A DNA stretch of 40,840 bases from Chitinophagaceae bacterium UBA2791 (lineage in GTDB: Bacteria > Bacteroidota > Bacteroidia > Chitinophagales > Chitinophagaceae), in NCBI GenBank assembly GCA_002352105.1, contig DEHV01000015.1, positions 69,385 to 110,224 of the forward strand, given 5' to 3'. Positions 7,276 through 14,816 of this stretch are shown here, one piece after another; the stretch's first letter is position 1; each line of letters begins with the position of its first letter. Both the position numbers and the translations under genes were made by a program. The notes below the pieces were generated by a model that saw only the letters and a program-made list of their open reading frames with translations, was not told the origin of the DNA and did not search any database.

Positions 7276-8499
7276 ATGCGCCTAATCGTAATAGGAGGAG
7301 GGGCCGCAGGTTTTTTCTGCGCCGTGAACGCGGCAAGAATGAACCCGGCGATGGAAACGATCATTATTGAAAAAACGGGAAAGCTCTTGTCAAAACTGCG
7401 TATCTCGGGAGGCGGCAGGTGTAATGTTACGCATGCCTGTTTTTCCATTGAGGACATGAGCCGCCATTATCCCCGGGGAGCAAACTTTGTAAAAAAGGCT
7501 TTTCACCAGTTTTTTACTGCGGATACGATCGCCTGGTTCAAGGAAAGAGGGGTCATGCTTAAGACCGAAGCTGATGGAAGAATGTTCCCGGTTTCGGATG
7601 ATTCTTCCACTATTGTCAACTGCTTTCTGCAGGAAGCGGATAAGTATGGCGTGGCCATCTGGATGAACAGGGAAGTGAGGGAGATCAATAAGACCGGCTC
7701 CCAATGGGAAATTGTACTGGCAAATGGAGAACGCCATCAGGCAGACAAGATCTGTATTGCCTGCGGCGGCTATCCCAAAGCCCCGATGTTTGACTGGATC
7801 CGGCGTCTCGGGCATTCCGTAGAACCGCCAGTCCCGTCTTTGTTTACGTTCAATGTTCCCGGCAACCCGTTGACGCAGCTTATGGGAATAACGGTTCCCA
7901 GGGCGACGGTAAAAATACAAGGAACAAGGCTGGAAGAAACGGGCCCGGCGCTGATCACGCATTGGGGACTGAGCGGACCGGCCATCCTTAGGCTTAGCGC
8001 GCGCGGCGCCCGGATGTTGGCCGAGCGCCAATACCAGTTTGGCATAACGGTTAACTGGTTGCCCCCGCAAAATGAACAGCTCCTCCGACAGCAATTTCAA
8101 GGCTTCCGCCAGGAAATTGCCGCGCAAAAGATCAGGAGCAGAAACAGCCTGGGCATACCCCAAAGATTATGGGAATACCTATGCGAGCAATCCGGGATAG
8201 GAGCGGATATGCGCTGGGGCGATCTGCCCTCGGCGAAGCAAAATATCTTACTGAAAAATACCTGTTCCCAGGAGATCAGGGTCAGCGGAAAAACAACCTT
8301 TAAGGAGGAATTTGTAACCGCAGGCGGCGTAAAACTCGCAGAGATAGACCCCAATACCATGCAAAGTAAACGGTATCCTTCCCTTTTTTTTGCGGGAGAG
8401 ATCATGGATATCGACGGGGTGACCGGAGGCTTTAATTTCCAGCACGCCTGGACAAGCGGCTGGATCGCCGCCCGGGCAATAGCGTCGGGGGCGTATTAA
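7276..8499 (+). CDS. BaiN/HI0933-family FAD-dependent oxidoreductase
   Basis: A 407-residue flavoprotein. The FAD-binding Rossmann motif GGGAAG is at residues 7-12 and the family signature KLRISGGGRCNVTHA follows at about residues 38-52. The C-terminal FAGEIMDIDGVTGGFNFQHA motif closes the FAD site. Members are annotated as NAD(P)/FAD-dependent or aminoacetone-oxidase-like enzymes, and BaiN acts on bile-acid intermediates, but the physiological substrate of most members is unknown. The start at 7276 gives the expected N terminus. A TATCTTTA box ends only 3 nt before this ATG, so the transcript may be leaderless. Confidence 0.9.
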   Translation: MRLIVIGGGAAGFFCAVNAARMNPAMETIIIEKTGKLLSKLRISGGGRCNVTHACFSIEDMSRHYPRGANFVKKAFHQFFTADTIAWFKERGVMLKTEADGRMFPVSDDSSTIVNCFLQEADKYGVAIWMNREVREINKTGSQWEIVLANGERHQADKICIACGGYPKAPMFDWIRRLGHSVEPPVPSLFTFNVPGNPLTQLMGITVPRATVKIQGTRLEETGPALITHWGLSGPAILRLSARGARMLAERQYQFGITVNWLPPQNEQLLRQQFQGFRQEIAAQKIRSRNSLGIPQRLWEYLCEQSGIGADMRWGDLPSAKQNILLKNTCSQEIRVSGKTTFKEEFVTAGGVKLAEIDPNTMQSKRYPSLFFAGEIMDIDGVTGGFNFQHAWTSGWIAARAIASGAY

Positions 8500-8661
8500 G
8501 ATACAGGCATTATGGAATACCCGGGATCGGAATTGGATTCGAATGAGTCTTAAAATATAGGCGTAAGATGTTGAGGTTGAAGGGGTCGCCACGACCCTGC
8601 AAGAATTGAAAATTAGCGCTGGCAATCAAGGTATGATCCTTAAAATACGGGCAATTTTTCT

Positions 8662-8703
8662 TATCTTAGCGCCCCCGAATAAAAAACCATCGGGTTTATT
8701 ATT
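8662..8703 (+). promoter_or_regulatory. Possible promoter and short leader of rpsA
   Basis: TATCTTAG at 8662-8669 resembles the -7 box TAnnTTTG. The 34-nt leader that follows contains a small inverted repeat (AAACC and GGTTT around ATCG) just before the start codon. No clear -33 TTG is seen. The leader has no Shine-Dalgarno sequence. Confidence 0.35.
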
Positions 8704-10641
8704 ATGTCTGATAACAATATTGTTAACTCAAACGCTGAAGTTCAGGAATCGCCCGTTTCGAACGAGGAGGTTACAGCGACAACAAATAACCTGACGCAGA
8801 GCGAGCCCGTACAGGAAACCGCTCATGATGATTTTGACTGGAGCATTGACAAACGCAATGTGGCTTCTTACACCGAAGAAGAAAAGGCAAAATACGACGC
8901 TGTTTATGAAGGCACTTTTAAAGCGGTTACCGATGGCGAACTGGTGAAAGGCATCGTAGTTGGATTAACGAAAACCGATGTGGTGATCAATATCGGTTTC
9001 AAAAGCGATGGCCTGGTATCGTTGAACGAATTCCGCGATCTTCCCAACCTGAGCGTAGGCGATGAGGTGGAAGTGCTGGTCATCGAAAAAGAAGACCGCG
9101 AAGGACACCTGAACCTTAGCCGCAAGCAGGCCCGCATTACCCGCGCCTGGGAAAGGATCGTGGAAGTGCATAAGACCGGCGAAGTCATTACCGGTACGGT
9201 GACTTCCAAGACCAAGGGCGGTCTGATCGTGGACGTGTTTGGTATGGAAACCTTCCTTCCGGGCTCTCAGATCGACGTAAAACCGGTAACGGATTACGAT
9301 CAGTTTGTAGGCAAAACAATGGAATTTAAGGTCGTTAAGATAAATGAAGCGATCAAAAATGCAGTGGTCTCCCATAAGGCGCTTATCGAGAGCGATATAG
9401 AAGCGCAGCGCGCGGAGATCATGAGCAAGTTGGAAAGAGGACAGGTGCTGGAAGGCGCGATCAAGAATATCACCGACTTCGGCGCATTCATGGATCTGGG
9501 CGGATTGGACGGCCTGCTGTATATCACGGATATCAGCTGGGGCAGGATCAGCCATCCAAGCGAAGTGCTTAAACTGGATCAGAAGCTTAAAGTGGTGGTA
9601 CTGGATTTTGACGATGAAAAGAAAAGGATCAGCCTGGGTCTTAAACAACTGACGCCTCATCCATGGGATATTCTTCCTGAGAACATTCATGAAGGAGCGG
9701 TTGTGAAGGGCAAGGTGGTGAATATCGAAGATTATGGCGCATTCCTGGAAATCCTTCCCGGCGTGGAAGGCCTGGTGCACGTGAGCGAGATCACCTGGGC
9801 AAATTCACCCATCAATGCAAAAGAGTTCTTTAAACTGAATGACGAGCACGAGGCTAAGATCGTAACGCTTGACAAGGAAAGCCGCAAAATGAGTTTGTCG
9901 ATCAAACAAATGAGCGAAGACCCCTGGAGCGTGATCGAAGATAAATTCCCCGAAGGCAGCCGTCATACCGGCCTGGTGAAGAACATCACGCCTTACGGCG
10001 TGTTTGTAGAGCTGTCGGCAGGGATCGGCGGTATGATCCATATCAGCGACCTCAGCTGGTTAAAACGCTTCAACCATCCGTCGGAATACACAAAGGTAGG
10101 CTCCAATATAGACGTTGTTATCCTGGGTATTGACAAGGATAACCGCAAGCTTCAGCTTGGCCATAAGCAACTGGAAGAAGATCCCTGGAATACGCTCCAG
10201 GATACTTTCGCGCCCGGAACGATTCATGAAGGAACAGTGATCCGTAGGGACGATAAGGGAGCGATCGTTCAGCTGCAATATGGATTGGAAGGCTTTGCGC
10301 CTAACCGCCATCTTGGAAAAGAAGACGGCAAAACGGTTAACGCCGACGAGTCTGCGCAGTTCATGGTGATCGAATTCGATCGCAATGAAAAACGTATCGT
10401 GGTTTCTCATTCCAGGATATGGGAGCAGGCTAAGGTAGACGAGAAACAAGCCGCTAAGAAGGAAGCCAGGGAAGATGCCGATAAAACAAGAAAAACAGTG
10501 AAGACGATCCAGAGCAAGGTGGAAAAAGCGACGCTGGGCGATCTTGGCGCATTGGCAGAACTCAAGCAGAAACTCCAGCAGGAAGAAAAGGAAAGCGGAA
10601 ATAACGAAAAAAGCGCCGAAAGCGCTCCGCCGCAGGAGTAA
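8704..10641 (+). CDS. rpsA: 30S ribosomal protein S1 (six S1 domains)
   Basis: A 645-residue protein with six OB-fold S1 repeats at about residues 78-143, 158-228, 243-318, 328-405, 416-492 and 503-575. Typical motifs are GAIKNITDFGAFMDLGGLDG (third) and GKVVNIEDYGAFLEI (fourth). An acidic N-terminal extension of about 70 residues precedes the first domain, and a lysine/glutamate-rich tail of about 70 residues follows the last. S1 captures mRNA on the 30S subunit and unwinds it. Its role may be large here because most genes in the window lack Shine-Dalgarno sequences. It is monocistronic, ending at a strong terminator. Confidence 0.97.
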   Translation: MSDNNIVNSNAEVQESPVSNEEVTATTNNLTQSEPVQETAHDDFDWSIDKRNVASYTEEEKAKYDAVYEGTFKAVTDGELVKGIVVGLTKTDVVINIGFKSDGLVSLNEFRDLPNLSVGDEVEVLVIEKEDREGHLNLSRKQARITRAWERIVEVHKTGEVITGTVTSKTKGGLIVDVFGMETFLPGSQIDVKPVTDYDQFVGKTMEFKVVKINEAIKNAVVSHKALIESDIEAQRAEIMSKLERGQVLEGAIKNITDFGAFMDLGGLDGLLYITDISWGRISHPSEVLKLDQKLKVVVLDFDDEKKRISLGLKQLTPHPWDILPENIHEGAVVKGKVVNIEDYGAFLEILPGVEGLVHVSEITWANSPINAKEFFKLNDEHEAKIVTLDKESRKMSLSIKQMSEDPWSVIEDKFPEGSRHTGLVKNITPYGVFVELSAGIGGMIHISDLSWLKRFNHPSEYTKVGSNIDVVILGIDKDNRKLQLGHKQLEEDPWNTLQDTFAPGTIHEGTVIRRDDKGAIVQLQYGLEGFAPNRHLGKEDGKTVNADESAQFMVIEFDRNEKRIVVSHSRIWEQAKVDEKQAAKKEAREDADKTRKTVKTIQSKVEKATLGDLGALAELKQKLQQEEKESGNNEKSAESAPPQE

Positions 10642-10680
10642 TTCCTGAATAAATAAATAAGGTTCCCTTATTGCATAATG

Positions 10681-10711
10681 AACCGCCCTGGCCGACAGGG
10701 CGGTTTTTTTT
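10681..10711 (+). terminator. Rho-independent terminator of rpsA
   Basis: AACCGCCCTG at 10681-10690 and CAGGGCGGTT at 10696-10705 form a perfect 10-bp stem with a 5-nt loop, followed by a T-run to 10711. It marks the left boundary of the accessory islet. Confidence 0.93.
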
Positions 10712-10755
10712 ATGGGGGCTGATTAGCGTATACCTGCAGCAACGAAATCCTCACA

Positions 10756-10942
10756 ATGATCTTGACGGGAGCAGGAAAAACCTATTTGCTCATGATTGCC
10801 AGTCGGTTAAAACGCTGCTATGACATTAGTGTATTGTAGGTTGTTGTGGAGTATAAATACCTCTGTAAGGAGGGGGTAATAACGGAAAAATGAGGTGCAA
10901 AGCCTGCTAGCGGCAGTAAATCAGCGCCATACTTTTGGATAG
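10756..10942 (+). pseudogene. Relic of an unknown gene, copy A
   Basis: Two short open stretches remain of what seems to have been one gene. The first (10756-10839) contains LTGAGKTYLL, faintly like a Walker A loop, then IASRLKR. The second (10895-10942) encodes VQSLLAAVNQRHTFG and a stop. They are joined only by a frameshift and an internal stop. Copy B at 12109-12275 aligns with bases 10793-10942 and ends in the same way (VKSLLAVNRQHPLG). The parent gene was not recognised. This relic, a terminator and a promoter account for the 336-bp gap 10642-10977. Confidence 0.5.
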
Positions 10943-10963
10943 AAGAAATAAAGAGTAAATTTG
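10935..10963 (+). promoter_or_regulatory. Promoter of the toxin-antitoxin operon
   Basis: TTG at 10935-10937, an 18-nt spacer and TAAATTTG at 10956-10963 match the Bacteroidota -33/-7 consensus exactly. The antitoxin ATG is 14 nt past the -7 box. The -33 element overlaps the stop codon of relic A. Nearly the same sequence precedes the orphan antitoxin at 12313. Confidence 0.8.
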
Positions 10964-10977
10964 TAAAAACGAATGAT

Positions 10978-11211
10978 ATGGCCATCTCTGCCACAGATAA
11001 AGAATTGCTGATCTATTTTAGTCAACTGGATGAACCGCAAAAAAAATCCTTGCTGAAATTAATCAAGACGTTCCTGAAACCTGGCAACCCTTTAATGGAG
11101 AGTACCACTGTTAAACAATATAACCAGGAGTTGGATGAAGCGCTGAAGCGTATTGAAAAAGGAGAGTTTACTACCCTTGAAGCATTGGAAAAGGAAATGC
11201 AATTATGGTAG
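10978..11211 (+). CDS. Antitoxin of a ParE-type toxin-antitoxin pair
   Basis: A 77-residue, highly charged protein. The N-terminal half (YFSQLDEPQKKSLLKLIKTF) is probably the DNA-binding or dimerisation part. The C-terminal half (ELDEALKRIEKGEFTTLEAL) has the look of antitoxin segments that wrap the toxin. The assignment rests mainly on position: it overlaps the toxin gene by 7 bp (ATGGTAG), the usual antitoxin-first arrangement, and has its own strong promoter. Antitoxin-toxin complexes generally repress their own promoter. A paralogue lies at 12313-12576. Confidence 0.75.
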   Translation: MAISATDKELLIYFSQLDEPQKKSLLKLIKTFLKPGNPLMESTTVKQYNQELDEALKRIEKGEFTTLEALEKEMQLW

Positions 11212-11510
11212 AAAGGGCGTTGAAGGTTATTATAGACAATGAGGCCAAGGCGCAGCTTCGCCAGGCGTATAATTATATCAGTAAAGAGTCGCCGCAAAAC
11301 GCGCAAAAAGTAAAAACTAAAATACTCTCTTCAATAAAAGAGTTGATCAGCAATCCTAAAAAGCATGCCGCTGATAAATATCGCTTAAATAATGATGGGT
11401 CGTTCCGAGCCTATGAACTCTACAAATATCGCATTACCTACCATGTATCGGATCAGCAAATTAGAGTAATCAGGGTACGGCATACTAAGATGAATCCTTT
11501 AGAATATTAA
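11205..11510 (+). CDS. RelE/ParE-family toxin
   Basis: A 101-residue protein with the ParE/RelE fold pattern. It has an N-terminal strand VIIDNEAKAQL, a helix with QAYNYISKESPQNAQKVKTK, a second helix SIKELISNPKKH, and then the strands SFRAYELYKYRITYHV and IRVIRVRHTKM. The spacing of the R-x-Y-E and Y-R-I-x-Y motifs is typical of ParE. ParE toxins inhibit gyrase whereas RelE toxins cleave mRNA; which applies here cannot be told. It is translationally coupled to the antitoxin. The frame stays open for 55 codons beyond its stop (see 11511-11678). Confidence 0.85.
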   Translation: MVERALKVIIDNEAKAQLRQAYNYISKESPQNAQKVKTKILSSIKELISNPKKHAADKYRLNNDGSFRAYELYKYRITYHVSDQQIRVIRVRHTKMNPLEY

Positions 11511-11678
11511 GAACTGCTCGCGTTTTTTAATCGGTTCAAATGGAGTCTTCAGCCTTCTGAAAGTAAACTGGATAAGCTGATCTATTATGAAGGGCTGCGT
11601 GCTAGGGCCAATGACGCGCACGGGGTTCAAAGTGTTTATATATGGAGAGGGAACAATCAAAACAGATTAAGACCATGA
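11511..11678 (+). pseudogene. Relic open stretch in frame behind the toxin stop
   Basis: Directly after the toxin TAA, 55 sense codons follow in the same frame before a TGA at 11676. The peptide has a normal composition (FFNRFKWSLQPSESKLDKLI, then YYEGLRARANDAHG, VQSVYIWRGN) but no start codon near its beginning. It looks like the tail of a decayed gene of unknown family joined to the toxin by deletion or insertion. Read-through is possible but unsupported. Confidence 0.4.
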
Positions 11679-12055
11679 GGAGATTATTTATCGCATTGCT
11701 TGCTTCTATGCTGTTGCATTCATGTGTGTTTATCCGCATGGATGACAGCATTGATCTTGGCAGCAAGTACAGGTATATCCAAGATTCTCCACAAACTATT
11801 ATTTATCATGAAAGCTCTAAATATGAAGGAATAGGGGCGGAAATTATTCCGCCAGTTGTCCTATCCTACAAGTTCAATGAGCGTTATATCATAGCAAAGT
11901 CGCAGGTAGTAGATGAAATGACAGGGAGCGAGGAAGGAAAGCCAATCCATTACTGGATAGTAGATAAAACAATGGATGGAGCTCCGGTCAATCCGTTGGA
12001 CTCGGTAACTTTTTATCAGCGATTAAAGGAACTGGATATTGATCTAAGTCTGTAA
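11675..12055 (+). CDS. Small lipoprotein, possibly DUF3997-like
   Basis: A 126-residue protein starting MRRLFIALLASMLLHSC, a signal peptide with a lipobox-like LHSC; the mature protein would begin at Cys17. An upstream ATG at 11642 would add 11 charged residues before the signal and is unlikely to be used. The mature part (YIIAKSQVVDE, YWIVDKT, then a C-terminal YQRLKELDIDL) recalls DUF3997-type proteins, which have a similar YIIAK...YWIIDK pattern; this is by memory and not certain. The function is unknown. It lies in the islet between the toxin relic and the second promoter block. Confidence 0.7.
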   Translation: MRRLFIALLASMLLHSCVFIRMDDSIDLGSKYRYIQDSPQTIIYHESSKYEGIGAEIIPPVVLSYKFNERYIIAKSQVVDEMTGSEEGKPIHYWIVDKTMDGAPVNPLDSVTFYQRLKELDIDLSL

Positions 12056-12108
12056 TAGCGAAAGCTCCGTTTTATACTATATATTACAGGCTTGGCTGAA
12101 GGGCATTG

Positions 12109-12275
12109 ATGGCGCAATACAATAAGGGCGTGATTGCCAATCGGTTAAAACGCGGCTATGGCATCAGTGCGGCGCAGGTCTCTGCAGGAAAAAATATCCC
12201 TCTAGCGCCGACCAATGCCGACAAAACGAAGTGAAAAGCCTGCTGGCGGTAAATCGGCAGCATCCTCTTGGATAG
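12109..12275 (+). pseudogene. Relic of an unknown gene, copy B
   Basis: An open stretch of 41 codons from ATG 12109 to TGA 12232-12234 contains VIANRLKRGYGISAAQ, then NIPLAPTNADK. After a one-base frameshift the coding sense continues as VKSLLAVNRQHPLG to the TAG at 12273-12275. Bases 12131-12275 align with 10793-10942 of copy A at both DNA and protein level. Both copies are broken, and in both the stop codon overlaps the promoter that follows. The parent gene was not recognised. Confidence 0.5.
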
Positions 12276-12295
12276 AAGAAATAAGAGTAAATTTG
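12268..12295 (+). promoter_or_regulatory. Promoter of the orphan antitoxin gene
   Basis: TTG at 12268-12270, a 17-nt spacer and TAAATTTG at 12288-12295 match the Bacteroidota promoter consensus. The spacer GATAGAAGAAATAAGAG equals that of the first copy except for one missing A. The ATG at 12313 is 17 nt past the -7 box. Confidence 0.8.
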
Positions 12296-12312
12296 TACAA
12301 AATGGTTTAATT

Positions 12313-12576
12313 ATGAGCGCCACAACAATATTGGATAAGCAGATTAATAACTACCTGGTTCAATTAAATACCAAGCAGAAAAAAGCGGTTTTAACGGTGG
12401 TGAAGACTTTTGTTGAAGAGCAGAAGGAATCTGATTGGTGGAAAGACGCTGATTTTGTTGGCGAGTTAGACAGGCGTTCCGCGGAGCTGGGCAGTGGTAA
12501 AGTGAAAGGGCATAGTTGGGATGAGGTGAAACAAAAAGCGCAAGCGCTTAATATATGTGTCGGCGATCTATCATAA
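12313..12576 (+). CDS. Orphan antitoxin-like protein, paralogue of the 10978 antitoxin
   Basis: An 87-residue protein starting MSATTILDKQINNYL. It shares the pattern Y..QL...QKK..L...KTF with the antitoxin at 10978-11211. It then has ELDRRSAELGSGKVKGHSWD and EVKQKAQ, a C-terminal pattern common in addiction-module antitoxins. The frame is open from 12268, but the start at 12313 is chosen because it lies just past the promoter and matches the paralogue. No toxin gene follows: 12577-12665 is noncoding and the next gene is on the other strand. It may act as an anti-addiction antitoxin or be a decaying remnant. Confidence 0.7.
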   Translation: MSATTILDKQINNYLVQLNTKQKKAVLTVVKTFVEEQKESDWWKDADFVGELDRRSAELGSGKVKGHSWDEVKQKAQALNICVGDLS

Positions 12577-12665
12577 CAGCCGTAATCCCCGCAATAAATA
12601 CAGAAAATAGATTTTGGTTTTAATTAAGCTGGTCTTTAGAGAGTTTCTCGATTAACAGGAATCCC

Positions 12666-13322
12666 CTACGACAACAGCCGCAGTTGCTCCGCAGTGAAAT
12701 CGGATAATTTGTCCAACTGCAGATCGGCGATGACCCATTTGGGGTCCCTGGCCAAAAAGAGCGCTGGAACCACCACGCATTTCATCCGGCTCGCTTTTGC
12801 GGCGATCAGCCCGTTAAAAGAATCTTCAAAGCAAATACATTCCAACGGAGAAGCGCCCAACTGGCCGGCGCAGTTGAGAAATACTTCCGGATGCGGCTTG
12901 CCGTACCTGAGCGACTGCGCAGAGGCGTAAGCGTCCAGTAGATCGGTTATGCCTAATTTTTCAGCGACCGCCCTGATCAGCGCCACAGAAGAGGAGCTGG
13001 CTAACCCGATCCTGAAGTTCCGCTCTTTGAAAAAACTGAAAATATATTCCACCCCGGGCATGGGCATGGCTTTATCGCAGATCTTCTCGAGCGCCAGCGA
13101 CTCTACCTTTTGGATGGCGTCGCGCGCAAAGCCGTTGTCTACCCGGAAATACCTGAACCACCATTCGATCCATTCAGGCGTGCGAAGCCCGGTCGTGGCA
13201 TGATGCTGCTCGGCAGTCAAACGGATATCGTATTGTAAGAGCGTTTCAGATCCCGCTTCCTGCCAGCATGGCTCTGAATCAATGAGCAGGCCGTCCATAT
13301 CAAAAATCACTGTATTGAGCAT
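12666..13322 (-). CDS. HAD-superfamily phosphatase (hexitol phosphatase / phosphoglucomutase-like)
   Basis: A 218-residue cytosolic HAD hydrolase of the capped beta-phosphoglucomutase/HxpB group. Motif I is FDMDGLLIDSEP, with nucleophile D8 and acid/base D10. Motif II is the serine in GLASSSSVALI, motif III the lysine in SLRYGKPHPEVF, and motif IV the acidic pair in CFEDSFNG. The nearest familiar relatives dephosphorylate hexitol or 2-deoxyglucose phosphates, but substrate cannot be read from sequence. It is divergent from the acyltransferase gene. Its promoter -7 box ends 4 nt before its start codon, suggesting a leaderless mRNA. Confidence 0.88.
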   Translation of the reverse strand: MLNTVIFDMDGLLIDSEPCWQEAGSETLLQYDIRLTAEQHHATTGLRTPEWIEWWFRYFRVDNGFARDAIQKVESLALEKICDKAMPMPGVEYIFSFFKERNFRIGLASSSSVALIRAVAEKLGITDLLDAYASAQSLRYGKPHPEVFLNCAGQLGASPLECICFEDSFNGLIAAKASRMKCVVVPALFLARDPKWVIADLQLDKLSDFTAEQLRLLS

Positions 13323-13326
13323 GCTT

Positions 13327-13355
13327 CAAAGTTAATGGTTAGCGATAGTAAACAA
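13327..13355 (-). promoter_or_regulatory. Promoter of the HAD phosphatase gene
   Basis: On the minus strand, TTG (13353-13355), an 18-nt spacer and TAACTTTG (13327-13334) match the Bacteroidota consensus exactly. The ATG at 13322 begins only 4 nt after the box, so transcription would begin at or beside the start codon. Confidence 0.72.
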
Positions 13356-13386
13356 TTGCATAATTTCGGAGCGGCGAGTAAAATGA

Positions 13387-14127
13387 ATGATCATGATGTC
13401 AAGCGAGCGACTTAAAAATGTTAAGATAGTAAGGAAATTCGTGTATGCGTTGGTTGGAATCATTACTTACCCCGGCATTGCTATGATCAACCGGTTGCGC
13501 ATATCAGGGACCGAAAACCTGAAAAACCTGCCTTCTAAAAATGTCTTGTTTGTAAGTAATCACCAGACCTATTTTGCAGATGTTATCACCTTTCTTCATA
13601 TTTTCTGCGCGGTGAAATGGGGTAAGAAAAACAGGCTGGGATTGCCTTATTACCTGCTGAATCCATTCTCCAGCGTCTATTATGTGGCAGCAGAGACCAC
13701 GATGAAAAGCAGTTGGCTAAGCAAATTGTTTACGCTTGCCGGCGCCCTGACGGTTAAACGCACCTGGCGATCTGAGGGCGGCGAAACGAGAAAGGGCCTG
13801 GATCCTTCGGACACCCGGAAAATATCCCGGGCCCTCGACAGCAACTGGGTCATCACTTTCCCGCAGGGAACAACCACGCCGTTTGCTCCCGGGAGAAAGG
13901 GCGCGGCCCACCTGATCAAATTAAATAAGCCTGTCGTCATCCCTATCGTGATCGATGGGTTCAATAAGGCATTCGATAAAAAAGGATTAAAGTTGAAAAA
14001 GACCGGCGTCAGGCTAAGCGTAAGGTTCAAGGAGCCGTTGCAGATCGATTTTGAGCAATCCTCTGAGGTTATTCTTGATCAGCTGATGACGGCCATCGAG
14101 CAAAAAAAGGACCTGGTTCAAAGCTGA
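13387..14127 (+). CDS. PlsC-like 1-acylglycerol-3-phosphate acyltransferase
   Basis: A 246-residue membrane-associated acyltransferase with a hydrophobic segment near residues 16-35. The catalytic motif region reads SNHQTYFADV. The spacing from H59 to D65 is HX5D, one residue longer than the textbook HX4D. The second motif, FPQGTTTPFAPGRKG (from residue 158), corresponds to the FPEGTR block that binds the phosphate. PIVIDGF is the last conserved strand. Likely role: acylation in phospholipid synthesis. Three in-frame ATGs (13387, 13393, 13396) could be the start; the first is given. Confidence 0.82.
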   Translation: MIMMSSERLKNVKIVRKFVYALVGIITYPGIAMINRLRISGTENLKNLPSKNVLFVSNHQTYFADVITFLHIFCAVKWGKKNRLGLPYYLLNPFSSVYYVAAETTMKSSWLSKLFTLAGALTVKRTWRSEGGETRKGLDPSDTRKISRALDSNWVITFPQGTTTPFAPGRKGAAHLIKLNKPVVIPIVIDGFNKAFDKKGLKLKKTGVRLSVRFKEPLQIDFEQSSEVILDQLMTAIEQKKDLVQS

Positions 14128-14287
14128 CCGGATAGGCAGAAAAACACATCATGGCAACGGGATGGAGGCGCTGCCCTGTCAATATCGTCAACCTGATCTG
14201 AATCGTGGATCACAATCACTGCCAGGTTGCGCAGAATGTTTCCATTGTTGCTGTCAATATCTCCGATGCTGAATTCCCCAAAGGCTC

Positions 14288-14806
14288 TTACCTGTTAAAG
14301 AAGGCTTTTAGTTCCGTAGCTTCTTCCGGCTGCATCTTACCCCCGAGTATCAGGCGCAATTGCCTTCTGCGAAGCGCTCCGTCGTATAATTTGATCTCTT
14401 CTTCCGTCTTTGGTTGAATGGCAGGCACGGGCTGGGGCTTGCGGTCGGGGTTCAACGCCACAAAAGTATAATAAGCCTGGTTGCTGTTGTAACGGTGTTG
14501 CTTGACCGCATCTTCCCCCCATACTTTCAGGTGCACTTCCATCGAGGTATTAAAAGCCCTCGACACCCGCGCCTCAATATGCACTACGTTGCCGAGCCGG
14601 ATAGGATTTTCGAAAGAAATATTGTCTACCGACGCGGTCACCACCGGGGAGCCGCAATGTTTCATTGCCGCCAGGGCGGCGGCAATATCCATCCAATACA
14701 TTAACCGGCCTCCCATCAGGTTGCCAAATACATTGGTGTCGTTGGGCAGCACCAGTTCGGTCATCACTACAACAGAGTCTTCGGGCGACTTGGGCAATGG
14801 ATCCAT
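14288..14806 (-). CDS. Acyl-CoA thioesterase (hotdog fold, YciA/BACH type)
   Basis: A 172-residue single-hotdog thioesterase that hydrolyses acyl-CoA to fatty acid and CoA. The catalytic region reads NDTNVFGNLMGGRLMYWMD, with the usual G-N-x-x-G-G-x-L-M motif. It is followed by ASVDNISFENPIRLGNVVHI and a C-terminal part rich in charged residues. It lies 10 bp downstream of the epimerase gene on the same strand, so the two are likely cotranscribed. The substrate chain length cannot be inferred. Confidence 0.88.
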   Translation of the reverse strand: MDPLPKSPEDSVVVMTELVLPNDTNVFGNLMGGRLMYWMDIAAALAAMKHCGSPVVTASVDNISFENPIRLGNVVHIEARVSRAFNTSMEVHLKVWGEDAVKQHRYNSNQAYYTFVALNPDRKPQPVPAIQPKTEEEIKLYDGALRRRQLRLILGGKMQPEEATELKAFFNR

Positions 14807-14816
14807 ATCGTTGGTT

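Noticed and set aside
10756..10800. The LTGAGKT motif as a functional ATPase.
   Set aside because: The frame stops after 27 codons and the first glycine of the Walker A loop is missing, so it is treated as part of a relic.
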